The notes below the pieces were generated by a model that saw only the letters and a program-made list of their open reading frames with translations, was not told where the DNA came from and searched no databases. From Halobellus captivus (GTDB lineage: Archaea > Halobacteriota > Halobacteria > Halobacteriales > Haloferacaceae): 64,000 bases of DNA. Shown piece by piece: positions 1 through 8,080 of the stretch. The stretch lies in NCBI RefSeq assembly GCF_007655485.1, contig NZ_VJXQ01000003.1, positions 96,941-160,940 of the forward strand. The letters are read 5' to 3'. A program made the translations under genes and the position numbers. The stretch's first letter is position 1. Every line of letters starts with the position of its first letter.

Positions 1-1499
1 TTTTCGGCCTCCGTCGGCGTCGGATGTTCGAGGTCGACCGCGGGGTCGTCCGCGAGCGCCCGCACGGGCCCACCGGCGGCCTCGAAGTCCTGCACCCACC
101 ACTCGTAGACGTAGGAGGCGGGCGCGAGCGGGTGGTTGTTCTCGACGAACTCGCCGAAGTTGACGAGGTACTCGCCGAGGTCGATGATCTTCTCGACACC
201 GTTTCTGACTTCCAGCGCCTCCGCTGGGTCATCGATCCGGCGGACGTCCCCGTTGGCGAGGCGGACCGTCGGTCCCTCGATGGAATCGACGGGGATGACG
301 CCCGCGGCCTTCCCCGGTCGTTCGGTCTTGATCTGCGTCCCGGTCGCGAGGAAGTCGTCGACGAGGTGCATCGTCGCCGGGTGGACTCCCGCGGTCGCGA
401 ACCCGTGATTGCGCGATCGACCGTAGCGGAGCCGAAACCCGCCCTCCTTGCTCGGATGGCCGAAGACCGGCCGTCCGGCGATAAGGTCCCGAAGGAACTT
501 CGTCGATGGGTCGAGGCGAGCGGGCCCGGTCTCTGCGCGCCCTTCCGTCTCGTCTCCTTCGTCGCCGTGTTCGTTCGAGTCGTTGTCCGCCGCCGCCGAT
601 CCACCGGTCTCGTCGTCCGCTTCTTTTTCGGCGTCTTCGGCGTCGTCCGCCCCGTCCTTGCCGATCGTTCCGTCGATGAGGTCCTGCAGCCACGGCCAGT
701 CGACCTCGTCGAGGCCGCGGGTGTAGCGCTGGATCTTCGGGGCTTTGAGCGCGATTCCTTCCGCGAGGACGAGACACATCCCGCCGCGGGCGGAGTTGGT
801 GTCGACGCGTTCGAGGTCGCGAAAGCCCGAGACCTCCTCGTCGCCGGTGGCCTCGCCGTCGAGCATAATCGGCATGTGCTCGGCGATGAACTTCGTCTCC
901 TTGTCCTTCGGCGAGTACTGGAGCCCGGTCTCCCTGTCGTAGAGCGCGACTTCCTCGGCGTAGCGTTCGACCTCCTGGGAGCGCGCCTCGTACTCCTCGA
1001 TCCCGAGCAGCGAGCGCGCGTAGTCGGCGACCAGAACGGAGAGCGCCTGTGCGGTTCCGCCCGCAGAGCGGATCGGCCCCGCGTAGTAGACGTTCACGAA
1101 CTCCGTGCCGTCGTCGTTTTCGAGGATTTCGACGCGGTCGATCCCCTCGATCGGCGCGGCGACGACGCCCTCGGTGAGCAGCGCGACCGCCGTCCGCACC
1201 GCGCCCTCGACTTTCCCCGCGCGGCTGTCGTAGTCGCCGACGGTGCCTTCGACGAAGTCGGTGACGAGTTCGAGAGCGGCCTCCTCGCGAGACATCTGCC
1301 CTTCAAGCTCGCGGACCCGTGCGGCGACGCCGTCGATTCCGAGGATGTTTTCCACCCTATCGGCCATATCCTTGGCGACCGGGATCTCGACCTCCGGTTC
1401 GGGGTCGTAGCCCATCCCCTTCGCGCGTCGGGCGCGGTCGAACGCCTCGTCGAGCCGGGATTCGATCCGCTCGAAGTACCGCTCGTCGTCCTCGTGCAC
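1..1499 (-). CDS. polC: DNA polymerase II (PolD) large subunit DP2, N-terminal part, cut by window edge
   Basis: Catalytic large subunit of the archaeal family D replicative polymerase; about 499 N-terminal residues are visible and the catalytic part lies beyond the window. Seen: DP2-type N-terminus ([13 protein letters not shown]), then the conserved stretches [35 protein letters not shown] and [20 protein letters not shown]. Between them sits a long Asp/Glu-rich low-complexity insert (about positions 530-660). The start is a GTG two bases after the stop of the upstream PPC gene, so the two are probably cotranscribed. No intein boundary is seen in this part. The large plus-strand open frame over the same bases is its antisense shadow. 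Confidence 0.93.
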   Translation of the reverse strand, partial: MHEDDERYFERIESRLDEAFDRARRAKGMGYDPEPEVEIPVAKDMADRVENILGIDGVAARVRELEGQMSREEAALELVTDFVEGTVGDYDSRAGKVEGAVRTAVALLTEGVVAAPIEGIDRVEILENDDGTEFVNVYYAGPIRSAGGTAQALSVLVADYARSLLGIEEYEARSQEVERYAEEVALYDRETGLQYSPKDKETKFIAEHMPIMLDGEATGDEEVSGFRDLERVDTNSARGGMCLVLAEGIALKAPKIQRYTRGLDEVDWPWLQDLIDGTIGKDGADDAEDAEKEADDETGGSAAADNDSNEHGDEGDETEGRAETGPARLDPSTKFLRDLIAGRPVFGHPSKEGGFRLRYGRSRNHGFATAGVHPATMHLVDDFLATGTQIKTERPGKAAGVIPVDSIEGPTVRLANGDVRRIDDPAEALEVRNGVEKIIDLGEYLVNFGEFVENNHPLAPASYVYEWWVQDFEAAGGPVRALADDPAVDLEHPTPTEAE

Positions 1500-1501
1500 G
1501 G

Positions 1502-1921
1502 TTACAGCCAGAGGTCCAGATCGGTCACGTCGTCGTGCTCGCGTTCGAGCGGTTCGTCGAACGCGCGGAGGTACACCTCGCCAGCAAAGACGGTCGCCGC
1601 GTTGAGATGCCCCGCGAGCGCCTGCCCGCTGGGCCGCGAGAGGACCGCGTGAGTGTGTGCGAAGCGTTCGCCGTCGAGGTCCGCGACGTTACCGACGCAG
1701 GTGGCGACCTCCAGCGGCTCGTCGAACGTCACCGATCGGTACTCCTGATCGTCCTGGTCGTAGAACCACACCTCGGCGTCCTGGACCGCGCCCATCGCTT
1801 GGAACCACGCGGCGTCGATCCCTTCGAGATCGGCGAACTCCTCGATCTCCGTTCGCCAGTCGGCCCCGGTTTCGAGCCGAAGCAGGAACTCCCGGCTCGC
1901 GTCGACCTCGCGGTAGTGCAT
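1502..1921 (-). CDS. PPC (DUF296/PD1-like) domain DNA-binding protein
   Basis: Single-domain protein of 139 residues related to the plant and prokaryote conserved (PPC/DUF296) family, small trimeric proteins often annotated as DNA-binding. Seen: the fold-defining stretches [23 protein letters not shown] and [18 protein letters not shown], the last carrying the His residues usual in the family. An ATG at 1948 would add nine residues, but the T-rich TATA-like element at 1949-1956 lies about 30 bases before the ATG at 1921, as expected for a leaderless haloarchaeal start, so 1921 is preferred. It ends two bases before the polC start. Why it pairs with the polymerase is not known to me. Confidence 0.85.
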   Translation of the reverse strand: MHYREVDASREFLLRLETGADWRTEIEEFADLEGIDAAWFQAMGAVQDAEVWFYDQDDQEYRSVTFDEPLEVATCVGNVADLDGERFAHTHAVLSRPSGQALAGHLNAATVFAGEVYLRAFDEPLEREHDDVTDLDLWL

Positions 1922-2176
1922 ACCCGGTTGCTCGGGTGTCGCGGACAAAAATCCTCCTGTCGTCGGGCCGCGGCGAGACGGCCGCCAATCGATCGCACGA
2001 TGTGGTCCGTCGACGACGACCGGACTCGGTCACCGGACGATCGTACGGCACGCTCGTCCTTCGAAAGCACGGCACGATCGGGCAGTGCGGCCGATACATC
2101 GGTACAGGGCGGCGGATACAACAATACAGGGCAGCCGCTCCTCGTCGGCATCGAAAAAATAGCCGAACCCGCGTGC

Positions 2177-2344
2177 TTACGCCCAGTCTCGGAGCGACGG
2201 CGCTTCCGATACCCGCATCGAGAGCCACGCATCATCGCGGGAAACGTCCGCGATAATGAACTCCGCCTGAGCGGGAGTGGAGTCCACCGAGGCCATCACC
2301 TCGGCGCGCGACGCGTCGGACACAGCCGTCGCATTCGGCGTCAT
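2177..2344 (-). CDS. Small conserved haloarchaeal protein (DUF7556-like), 55 aa
   Basis: A 55-residue acidic protein, beginning MTPNATAVSD and with the core AEFIIADVSRDDAWLSMR, ending LRDWA. I recall very similar short proteins in other haloarchaea (DUF7556), with the same FIIADVSRDDAW core, but their function is unknown. A TATA-like TTTATGTA at 2367-2374 (minus strand) is centred about 26 bases before the ATG, which supports a real leaderless gene despite the small size. It stands alone between the PPC gene and the CBS gene. Confidence 0.75.
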   Translation of the reverse strand: MTPNATAVSDASRAEVMASVDSTPAQAEFIIADVSRDDAWLSMRVSEAPSLRDWA

Positions 2345-2628
2345 GTTTGTGAGTGTGTCTCATTCATACATAAACCCGTCGGATCGCAGTTGCGTTCGAT
2401 CTAACGAATGTATATATTTTGCAGCTAGAAACGACACGTCTCTGTATATATTTGATTTCTTCCGATACGTATGGTCGGTATCGACTGGCATATCGTGCGA
2501 GTATGTACCAAGTAACACGACACATCTGCACACACGGTACCGGGTTACGTCCCGTCCCACGAATCCGATCGCAACCGCGACCCCGGGGCTTCAAAGAGTA
2601 CAAGAGGTGTGACGCAGTACAACGCCGT
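2345..2628. promoter_or_regulatory. Intergenic region with divergent promoters and two TATATATTT tracts
   Basis: Separates the minus-strand small gene from the plus-strand CBS gene. It holds the TATA element of the former (2367-2374) and two AT-rich tracts, TGTATATATTTTG near 2407-2419 and TGTATATATTTG near 2442-2453, which are clear promoter-like elements in a GC-rich background. Neither is at the usual distance from an annotated start. TTCAAAGAGTA near 2590 is a weak TATA candidate for the CBS gene. No RNA gene was recognised. Confidence 0.4.
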
Positions 2629-3474
2629 ATGAACGTAGCCGACGCGATGACGCCCCGCGAGGACGTGGTCACTGTTGAACTCCCGGGGACCCGCGATGAC
2701 GTGTTGGAGTACCTCCAAGAGCGCGGTTTCTCCTCGGTCCCGGTCGTCAAGCGAACCGACGGCCGCGAGGAGTACCGCGGGCTCGTCTCCCGCGAAGAGC
2801 TGATCGAGAGCCCCGACGAGAATCAGCTCGCGGTGCTGATGCGGGACGTACCGACCGTCACCGCCGACACGAGCGTCGAGGAGGCGGCACACCTGATGCT
2901 CGACAGCGGGACGCGCCGCGTTCCGGTCGTCGACGGCGAGCTGGAGGGAATCGTCACTGTCACGGACGTCGTGCGCGCGATCGCCCGCGAGGAGGTCGAC
3001 GTCGACGCGGCTGCTGGCGACGTCGCGACGAACGACGTCAACACGACGTACCACGCCACGCCGCTGCCGGTCGCCGAGCGCGAGATCTACTACGCGAACG
3101 TTCCCTACGCGGTCTGTCTCGACGACGACGGCCGGATGAACGGCATCCTCACCGAGGTCGACATCATCGAGGTCGCCCGCGTCGTCGAGGGCGAGGACGA
3201 CACCGGCGACTCCTTCGCCGGACAGGACGACGAGTGGATGTGGGAGGGGATCAAGGCGATCGGCAAGCGCTACGTCCCGACCCGGAACGTCGAGATTCCC
3301 ACCGAACCGGTCTCAAAGTTTATGTCGGATCGCTTGATCACGGTCTCGACGCGCAAATCCGTCGTCGAGGTCGCCCAGGCGATGATCACCGAAGAGATCG
3401 AGCAGATCCCGCTCGTCGCCGGTGACGAACTCATCGGCATCGTCCGCGACGTCGACCTGCTGGAGGCGCTGTAA
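2629..3474 (+). CDS. Four-CBS-domain protein
   Basis: Soluble protein of 281 residues made of four CBS motifs, i.e. two Bateman modules, which generally bind adenosyl ligands such as AMP, ATP or SAM. Seen: module starts MNVADAMTPREDVVTVE, LAVLMRDVPTVTADTSVEEA, an atypical third repeat around PYAVCLDDDGRMNGILTEVD, and VSKFMSDRLITVSTRKSVVE. The start MNVADAM is chosen because it begins directly with a CBS motif; the frame stays open further upstream without family similarity. The stop TAA shares its last A with the ATG of glyS, so translation is probably coupled. Ligand and role are unknown; the linkage to glyS is common in haloarchaea from memory. Confidence 0.88.
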   Translation: MNVADAMTPREDVVTVELPGTRDDVLEYLQERGFSSVPVVKRTDGREEYRGLVSREELIESPDENQLAVLMRDVPTVTADTSVEEAAHLMLDSGTRRVPVVDGELEGIVTVTDVVRAIAREEVDVDAAAGDVATNDVNTTYHATPLPVAEREIYYANVPYAVCLDDDGRMNGILTEVDIIEVARVVEGEDDTGDSFAGQDDEWMWEGIKAIGKRYVPTRNVEIPTEPVSKFMSDRLITVSTRKSVVEVAQAMITEEIEQIPLVAGDELIGIVRDVDLLEAL

Positions 3475-5273
3475 TGAGTGCGGACCGAACCGAGGGCGAA
3501 CGACTCGTCGAACTGGCCAAGCGACGCGGCTACTTCTTCGGCGCGAGCGGCGCGTACGGCGGGGCGTCCGGGTTTTACACGTTCGGTCCGCAGGGAGCGG
3601 CACTGAAGTCGAACGTCGAAGACGCCTGGCGCGAACGTTTCACCGTCCAAGAGGGCAACTTCGAGATCGAAGCGCCGACGATAATGCCCGAGCCCGTGTT
3701 CGAGGCGTCGGGCCACCTCGACGGCTTCGACGATATGCTCGTCGAATGCCCCGAGTGCGGCACGTCTCACCGAGCCGATCACCTCATCGAGGACAACACC
3801 GACATCGAGGACGCGGAGTCGCTGCCGATTTCGGAGGTCGAAGACCTGATCGCCGACCACGACCTCCAGTGTCCGAACTGCGGCGGTCGCCTCTCCGGCG
3901 AACCCGTCGAGGACTTCAATCTGATGTTCGAGACGAACATCGGCCCGGGCTCGTCGACGCCGGGGTACCTCCGCCCCGAGACCGCCCAGGGAATCTTCGT
4001 GGAGTTCCCGCGCATCAAGGAGTACGCGCGCAACAGCCTCCCGTTCGGCGCGACGCAGATCGGACGCGCCTACCGCAACGAGATCTCTCCCAGGAAAAGC
4101 ATCGTCCGCACGCGGGAGTTCACGCAGGCGGAGTTAGAGCAGTTCGTCGATCCCGAGCGCGACGAACCCGATCTCGCCGACGTCGCCGACGTCGAGGTGA
4201 CGCTGTACCCCGCCAGCGAGCAGGCTGACGAAGACGGCTCCTACGTCGAGACGACCGTCGGCGAGGCGGTCGAAGACGGAATTGTCGGCGACGCGTGGAT
4301 CGGCTACTTCCTCGGCATCGCCCAGGAGTGGTACCAGCGCGTCGGCGTCGATATGGACCGGTTCCGCTTCCGACAGCACCTCGCGGGCGAGCGCGCGCAC
4401 TACGCCGCGGACTGTTGGGACGCCGAGAGCGAGGTCGACGGCGACTGGATCGAGATCGCCGGATTCGCCTACCGGGGCGACTACGACCTCTCGAAGCACG
4501 GCGAGCACAGCGACGACGACTTCACGATCTTCCGACAGTTCGACGAGCCGAAGACGGTCGAGAAGTCCGTCGTCGATCCGGATATGAGCGTTCTCGGCCC
4601 CGAGTTCGGTGGAGACGCCGCCGACGTGCAGTCTGCGCTCGAAGAACTGGCCGACCGCGACCCCTCGGCGTTCGAGGGGGAGACGGTGCGCGTCACGGCC
4701 GGTGGCGATACCTACGAGGTCGACGTCGACGTGGCCAACTTCCGCGTGGAGGAACAGACGGTTTCCGGCGAGCATATCACCCCGCACGTCATCGAGCCGT
4801 CGTTCGGCGTCGACCGGACCGTCTACACGATCCTCGCGCACGCGTACCACGAGGACGAGGTCGACGGCGAGACGCGGTCGTACCTCTCGCTGTCGCCGAC
4901 GGTCGCGCCGACGGACGTGGGCGTCTTCCCGCTGGTCTCGAACGTCGAGGAACTCACCGCGCGCGCGGGGGACCTCGTCGACGACCTCCGGGAATCGGGC
5001 TTCAGCGTCGTCTACGACGACTCCGGTAGCATCGGTCGTCGCTACCGCCGCCAGGACGAGGTCGGCACGCCGTTCTGCGTCACCGTCGACCGCGACGGTC
5101 TGGAGGGCGACGGTCCCGACAGCGTCACCGTCCGCGAGCGCGACACCGCCAGACAGGTCCGAATCCCGGTCGAGTCGCTCGTGACGGAGCTGCGAGCCGT
5201 CACGAGCGGCGACCGATCGTTCGACGCGCTCGTCGAGACGTACGACCTCGTCGCACCGGGTACGGACGCGTAA
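3474..5273 (+). CDS. glyS: Glycine--tRNA ligase (archaeal/eukaryotic alpha2 type)
   Basis: Class II aminoacyl-tRNA synthetase charging tRNA-Gly. 599 residues, the normal archaeal length. Seen: N-terminal RRGYFFGASGAYGGASGFYT, a Cys4 zinc module (CPECGTSH then CPNCGG), class II motif 2 region TNIGPGSSTPGYLRPETAQG and GRAYRNEISPRKS, and motif 3 LSLSPTVAPTDVGVFPL followed by the anticodon-binding domain. It overlaps the preceding CBS gene by one base and is followed five bases later by a polyprenol kinase-like gene, forming a likely three-gene operon. Confidence 0.97.
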   Translation: MSADRTEGERLVELAKRRGYFFGASGAYGGASGFYTFGPQGAALKSNVEDAWRERFTVQEGNFEIEAPTIMPEPVFEASGHLDGFDDMLVECPECGTSHRADHLIEDNTDIEDAESLPISEVEDLIADHDLQCPNCGGRLSGEPVEDFNLMFETNIGPGSSTPGYLRPETAQGIFVEFPRIKEYARNSLPFGATQIGRAYRNEISPRKSIVRTREFTQAELEQFVDPERDEPDLADVADVEVTLYPASEQADEDGSYVETTVGEAVEDGIVGDAWIGYFLGIAQEWYQRVGVDMDRFRFRQHLAGERAHYAADCWDAESEVDGDWIEIAGFAYRGDYDLSKHGEHSDDDFTIFRQFDEPKTVEKSVVDPDMSVLGPEFGGDAADVQSALEELADRDPSAFEGETVRVTAGGDTYEVDVDVANFRVEEQTVSGEHITPHVIEPSFGVDRTVYTILAHAYHEDEVDGETRSYLSLSPTVAPTDVGVFPLVSNVEELTARAGDLVDDLRESGFSVVYDDSGSIGRRYRRQDEVGTPFCVTVDRDGLEGDGPDSVTVRERDTARQVRIPVESLVTELRAVTSGDRSFDALVETYDLVAPGTDA

Positions 5274-5277
5274 GACG

Positions 5278-5928
5278 GTGTCCTCTGCTCAGTCGGACGT
5301 CGGTGTGCTCTCGGAGGTCTCTGAGAGCGAACTCAAACGGCGGCTCGTCCACGCCAGCGGGACCGGACTGCCGCTGTTGTACGTCCTCGGATTCGTCTCC
5401 TGGGAGCAGTTCGGCCTCGTGATGCTCCTGGTGAGCGCCGTCGCCGCGATTTTAGAGTTCTTCCGGCTCGTCGTCGGTCTCGACTGGGGCATCTACGACG
5501 AGCTCACCCGCTCCTACGAGCAGACGAACGTCGCGGGCTACGCGCTGTATATGTTCAGTATGACCGCCGTCGTCCTCGTGTTCGCCCCGCATATCGCGAT
5601 CCCCGCGGCGCTGATGCTGACGATCGGCGATCCCGTCTCCGGTCTCCTCGGGACGACGCGGGAGGCCGACGAGTCGAAGCGACTGCGAACGCTCGGGGCG
5701 ATGTTCGCCGTGTGCTTCGCAGTTTCAGCGCCGTTTCTGGTTCCCGCGGCGGGGCCCGTCGGCTGGGCGGCCGCCGCCGCGGCCGCGCTGGCCGCGACGG
5801 CCGCTGACGGGTTCAAACCAGTCATCGCGAGCTACGTCGTCGACGACAACCTCTCGATTCCACCGGCTGCCGCGCTGGCCGCCAGCGCCGTCCTCGCGGC
5901 CACGGGCGCTGCACCCCTATTCGGCTGA
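5278..5928 (+). CDS. Dolichol kinase-like / polyprenol phosphorylation membrane protein
   Basis: Integral membrane protein of 216 residues with about six hydrophobic segments, resembling the CTP-dependent dolichol/phytol kinase (SEC59/VTE5) family: N-terminal ELKRRLVHASGTGLPLLY, the conserved TIGDPVSGLLG loop, and ADGFKPVIASYVVDDNLSIP, which matches the family's signature DNLxIP loop. Probable role: phosphorylation of an isoprenoid alcohol for lipid or glycan-carrier synthesis at the cytoplasmic membrane. The start is a GTG five bases after the glyS stop, so it is probably cotranscribed. Exact substrate is not visible from sequence. Confidence 0.8.
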   Translation: MSSAQSDVGVLSEVSESELKRRLVHASGTGLPLLYVLGFVSWEQFGLVMLLVSAVAAILEFFRLVVGLDWGIYDELTRSYEQTNVAGYALYMFSMTAVVLVFAPHIAIPAALMLTIGDPVSGLLGTTREADESKRLRTLGAMFAVCFAVSAPFLVPAAGPVGWAAAAAAALAATAADGFKPVIASYVVDDNLSIPPAAALAASAVLAATGAAPLFG

Positions 5929-6017
5929 AACGCCGCCCATCGTCGTCGGCGGCGAGGCACCGCTCGGCGTGCCGCCCGGCTGAGACGTCGCGTTTCCGCG
6001 ATCTCGTTCGGATACGA

Positions 6018-6027
6018 CAATTTTTGT
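6018..6027 (+). promoter_or_regulatory. TATA-like element setting the start of the TrkA-C gene
   Basis: CAATTTTTG is centred about 28 bases before the GTG at 6051 and only a few bases from the alternative TTG at 6024, so a leaderless start at 6051 is favoured. Confidence 0.5.
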
Positions 6028-6050
6028 ACGATCACGACCAACCGCGGAGC

Positions 6051-6536
6051 GTGACGGTCTACGAGAGCGACCTCCCGGGCGTCGGTAAGAAACACGAGAT
6101 CGACTTGCCAGACGGCACACAGCTCGTCGTCGTAACCCACAACGAGGGTCGGCGCGAGGTATTCCTGCGCCCGGCGCCGGACGGTGATTCGGAGAAGCTG
6201 TTCGAGCTCTCCGACGACCTTGCCAGACAGGTCGGGACGATTCTGGAGGGCGCGTACTTCCAGCCCGTCAAGTCTCAGAACATCGAGACGCTTCTCGGCG
6301 GCGACACGCTCTTAGAGTGGGTCAGCGTCGACGAAGGCTCGCCGATCGTCGGCCAGACCCTCGGCGAATCCGACCTCCGCGCGGCGACCGGCGCGTCCGT
6401 CATCGCCATCGAACGCGGCGAAAACGTGATCCCCTCACCGGGTGCGGAGACGGAAATTCAGCCCGGCGACACGCTCATCGTGGTCGGGACGCGGGAGAAC
6501 TGTGAGGACTTCGAATCGCGCGTGACTGGTGCATAA
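6051..6536 (+). CDS. TrkA-C domain regulatory subunit of K+/H+ antiporter (KhtT-like)
   Basis: 161-residue soluble protein. The N-terminal part (VYESDLPGVGKKHEIDL) is the small regulatory domain found in KhtT-like proteins, and the C-terminal part (WVSVDEGSPIVGQTLGESDL to IQPGDTLIVVGTREN) is a RCK_C/TrkA-C domain that binds nucleotides or cyclic dinucleotides in relatives. Its TAA stop overlaps the ATG of the antiporter gene by one base, the usual arrangement of KhtT with KhtU, so it is inferred to gate that transporter. GTG at 6051 is preferred to TTG at 6024 from family alignment and promoter spacing. Confidence 0.88.
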   Translation: MTVYESDLPGVGKKHEIDLPDGTQLVVVTHNEGRREVFLRPAPDGDSEKLFELSDDLARQVGTILEGAYFQPVKSQNIETLLGGDTLLEWVSVDEGSPIVGQTLGESDLRAATGASVIAIERGENVIPSPGAETEIQPGDTLIVVGTRENCEDFESRVTGA

Positions 6537-7738
6537 TGGCCGCGGGGCTCTTCGAACTCGGTCAGGTGTTCGCCGTCCTAGCGGTCGCCGGTGCCATCGC
6601 GCTCCGGATCGGACTCTCCGTCATCCCGCTGTACGTGATCGGCGGGATGCTCGCGGGGCCGTTCGTCGCCGGACAGTTCGGACTTCCGCACGTGCCGGAC
6701 AGCGAGTTACTCACGATACTCGCGGAGGTCGGGATCGTCCTGCTGCTGTTCTTCCTGGGGCTCGAATTCAGCCTCGACCGGCTGTTGGCGGCGCGCTCGC
6801 GCATCACTCGCGCGGGCATCATCGACGTCACGATCAACCTGCCGCTCGGCATTGTGATCGGACTCGCGCTCGGTTGGTCGGTCGTCGAGGCGCTGCTGCT
6901 CGGCGGCATCGTCTACATCTCCTCGTCGGCGATCATCACGAAGACGCTGATCGATCTCGGATGGATCGCCAACGACGAGGCCGATCCGATCCTCGGGACG
7001 CTGGTCTTCGAGGACCTGTTCATCGCGGTCTATCTCGCAATCGTCACCTCGCTCGTCCTCGGCGGCGGCACCGCCGACGTCAATGGCCTCGGGCGGTCGC
7101 TGGCGGTCGCCTTCGGCTTCCTCGGCGCGCTGTTGCTCGTAGTCCAGTACGGCACTACGTTCTTCTCGCGTATCCTCGACGTCTCCGACCCGGAGTCGTT
7201 CGTCCTCCGCATCTTGGGCATCGTCATCCCGATCGCGGGATTCGCCCTCTCGATCGGCGTGAGCGAGGCCGTCGCGGCGTTCTTCGTCGGGATGGGATTC
7301 TCGACCAGCGGGCACCGCGAGCGGATCGAACGCCAGCTCACGTCCGTTCGAGACGTGTTCGCCGCGGTGTTCTTCTTCTGGATCGGCGTCGGAACCGATC
7401 CGCGACTCCTCGTCGGCGTCGCCGTGCCGCTCGTCGCCGCCGTCGTGTTGACGACGCCAGCGAAGATGCTCTCGGGCTACCTGGGCGGGCGCGTCTACGA
7501 CCTCTCCGAGCACCGCGCGATTCGCGTGGGTATCGGGCTGGTGCCCCGAGGCGAGTTCTCGCTCGTCATCGCCGCACTCGCCGCGGGCGGGTCGACGCCG
7601 GTGATGCGGGAGACGATTCCCGCGCTCGCGGTGGGTTACGTCCTCGTGATGAGCGTTCTCGGAACGCTGTTGATGCAGCGCTCCGAGGCGGTCGACCGGG
7701 CGATTGGTCGAGTGCTCCCCGTCGGGAGCGACGCTTGA
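6536..7738 (+). CDS. CPA2-family cation:proton antiporter (KhtU/KefB-like)
   Basis: Polytopic membrane protein of 400 residues with about 12 hydrophobic segments. Seen: VLLLFFLGLEFSLDRL and the VFEDLFIAVYLAI segment, whose acidic residue pair lies in the helix that carries the transport residues of the CPA2 family, and VPRGEFSLVIAALA near the C-terminus. Unlike KefB/KefC it has no attached RCK domain; that function is supplied by the overlapping upstream gene. Likely exports K+ (or Na+) against H+ across the cytoplasmic membrane, useful for a salt-in halophile. Ion preference is inference. Confidence 0.92.
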   Translation: MAAGLFELGQVFAVLAVAGAIALRIGLSVIPLYVIGGMLAGPFVAGQFGLPHVPDSELLTILAEVGIVLLLFFLGLEFSLDRLLAARSRITRAGIIDVTINLPLGIVIGLALGWSVVEALLLGGIVYISSSAIITKTLIDLGWIANDEADPILGTLVFEDLFIAVYLAIVTSLVLGGGTADVNGLGRSLAVAFGFLGALLLVVQYGTTFFSRILDVSDPESFVLRILGIVIPIAGFALSIGVSEAVAAFFVGMGFSTSGHRERIERQLTSVRDVFAAVFFFWIGVGTDPRLLVGVAVPLVAAVVLTTPAKMLSGYLGGRVYDLSEHRAIRVGIGLVPRGEFSLVIAALAAGGSTPVMRETIPALAVGYVLVMSVLGTLLMQRSEAVDRAIGRVLPVGSDA

Positions 7739-7811
7739 TCGGTCGTCTCCGGCCCAGCGGCGGGACGGATCCCGAAAGCGTTTAGTGCTCGCATCGGGTT
7801 TCGAACTCTCA

Positions 7812-7943
7812 ATGACGCGGCTCTCTCGGAGAAGCGCCCGCGCCCCCCAGAGAGTCGCGACTCCGGTCGTCTCGGCCCGTTTCAGCCCGGTTTCGACCGG
7901 GGCGACCGACGCCGCGCGGCGACCGCGACGACGGGCCCCTTAG
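7812..7943 (+). CDS. Arg-rich mini-ORF upstream of argG, possible leader peptide
   Basis: 43-residue frame beginning MTRLSRRSAR and containing 11 Arg; five of the six codons just before the last two are Arg (RRPRRR). A TATA-like TTTAGTG at 7781-7787 lies about 28 bases before the ATG, as for leaderless genes. Its stop codon sits inside a G/C hairpin (7933-7947) and argG starts 137 bases further on, behind its own TATA box. The arrangement resembles bacterial amino-acid leader peptides, but no such mechanism is established in haloarchaea and chance coding in GC-rich DNA is possible. I do not recognise the protein. Confidence 0.35.
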   Translation: MTRLSRRSARAPQRVATPVVSARFSPVSTGATDAARRPRRRAP

Positions 7944-7947
7944 GCCC
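7933..7947 (+). terminator. Short G/C hairpin at the end of the Arg-rich mini-ORF
   Basis: Perfect five-base stem GGGCC / GGCCC around the loop CCTTA. The mini-ORF stop codon TAG spans the loop and right arm. No strong T tract follows (ACTATTACC), so as an intrinsic terminator it would be weak. Confidence 0.35.
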
Positions 7948-8044
7948 ACTATTACCTCACTTCATCGCCGTACCGAATCAACTCACAAGCGAGTAGCGTC
8001 TCTATAGGCATCTCTGCGGTTTAATTTCCAAACCCCAAACCGTG

Positions 8045-8054
8045 TAATTTATAC
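8045..8054 (+). promoter_or_regulatory. TATA box of argG
   Basis: TAATTTATAC, centred about 31 bases before the argG ATG, in an otherwise GC-rich region. It gives argG a promoter of its own downstream of the Arg-rich mini-ORF. Confidence 0.65.
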
Positions 8055-8080
8055 GGAAGAGCGTCTGATTCGGAGATATA

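Noticed and set aside
24..1652. Long plus-strand open frame of 542 codons
   Set aside because: The minus strand of the same bases encodes the N-terminus of DNA polymerase D large subunit with recognisable motifs; the plus frame has no family similarity.
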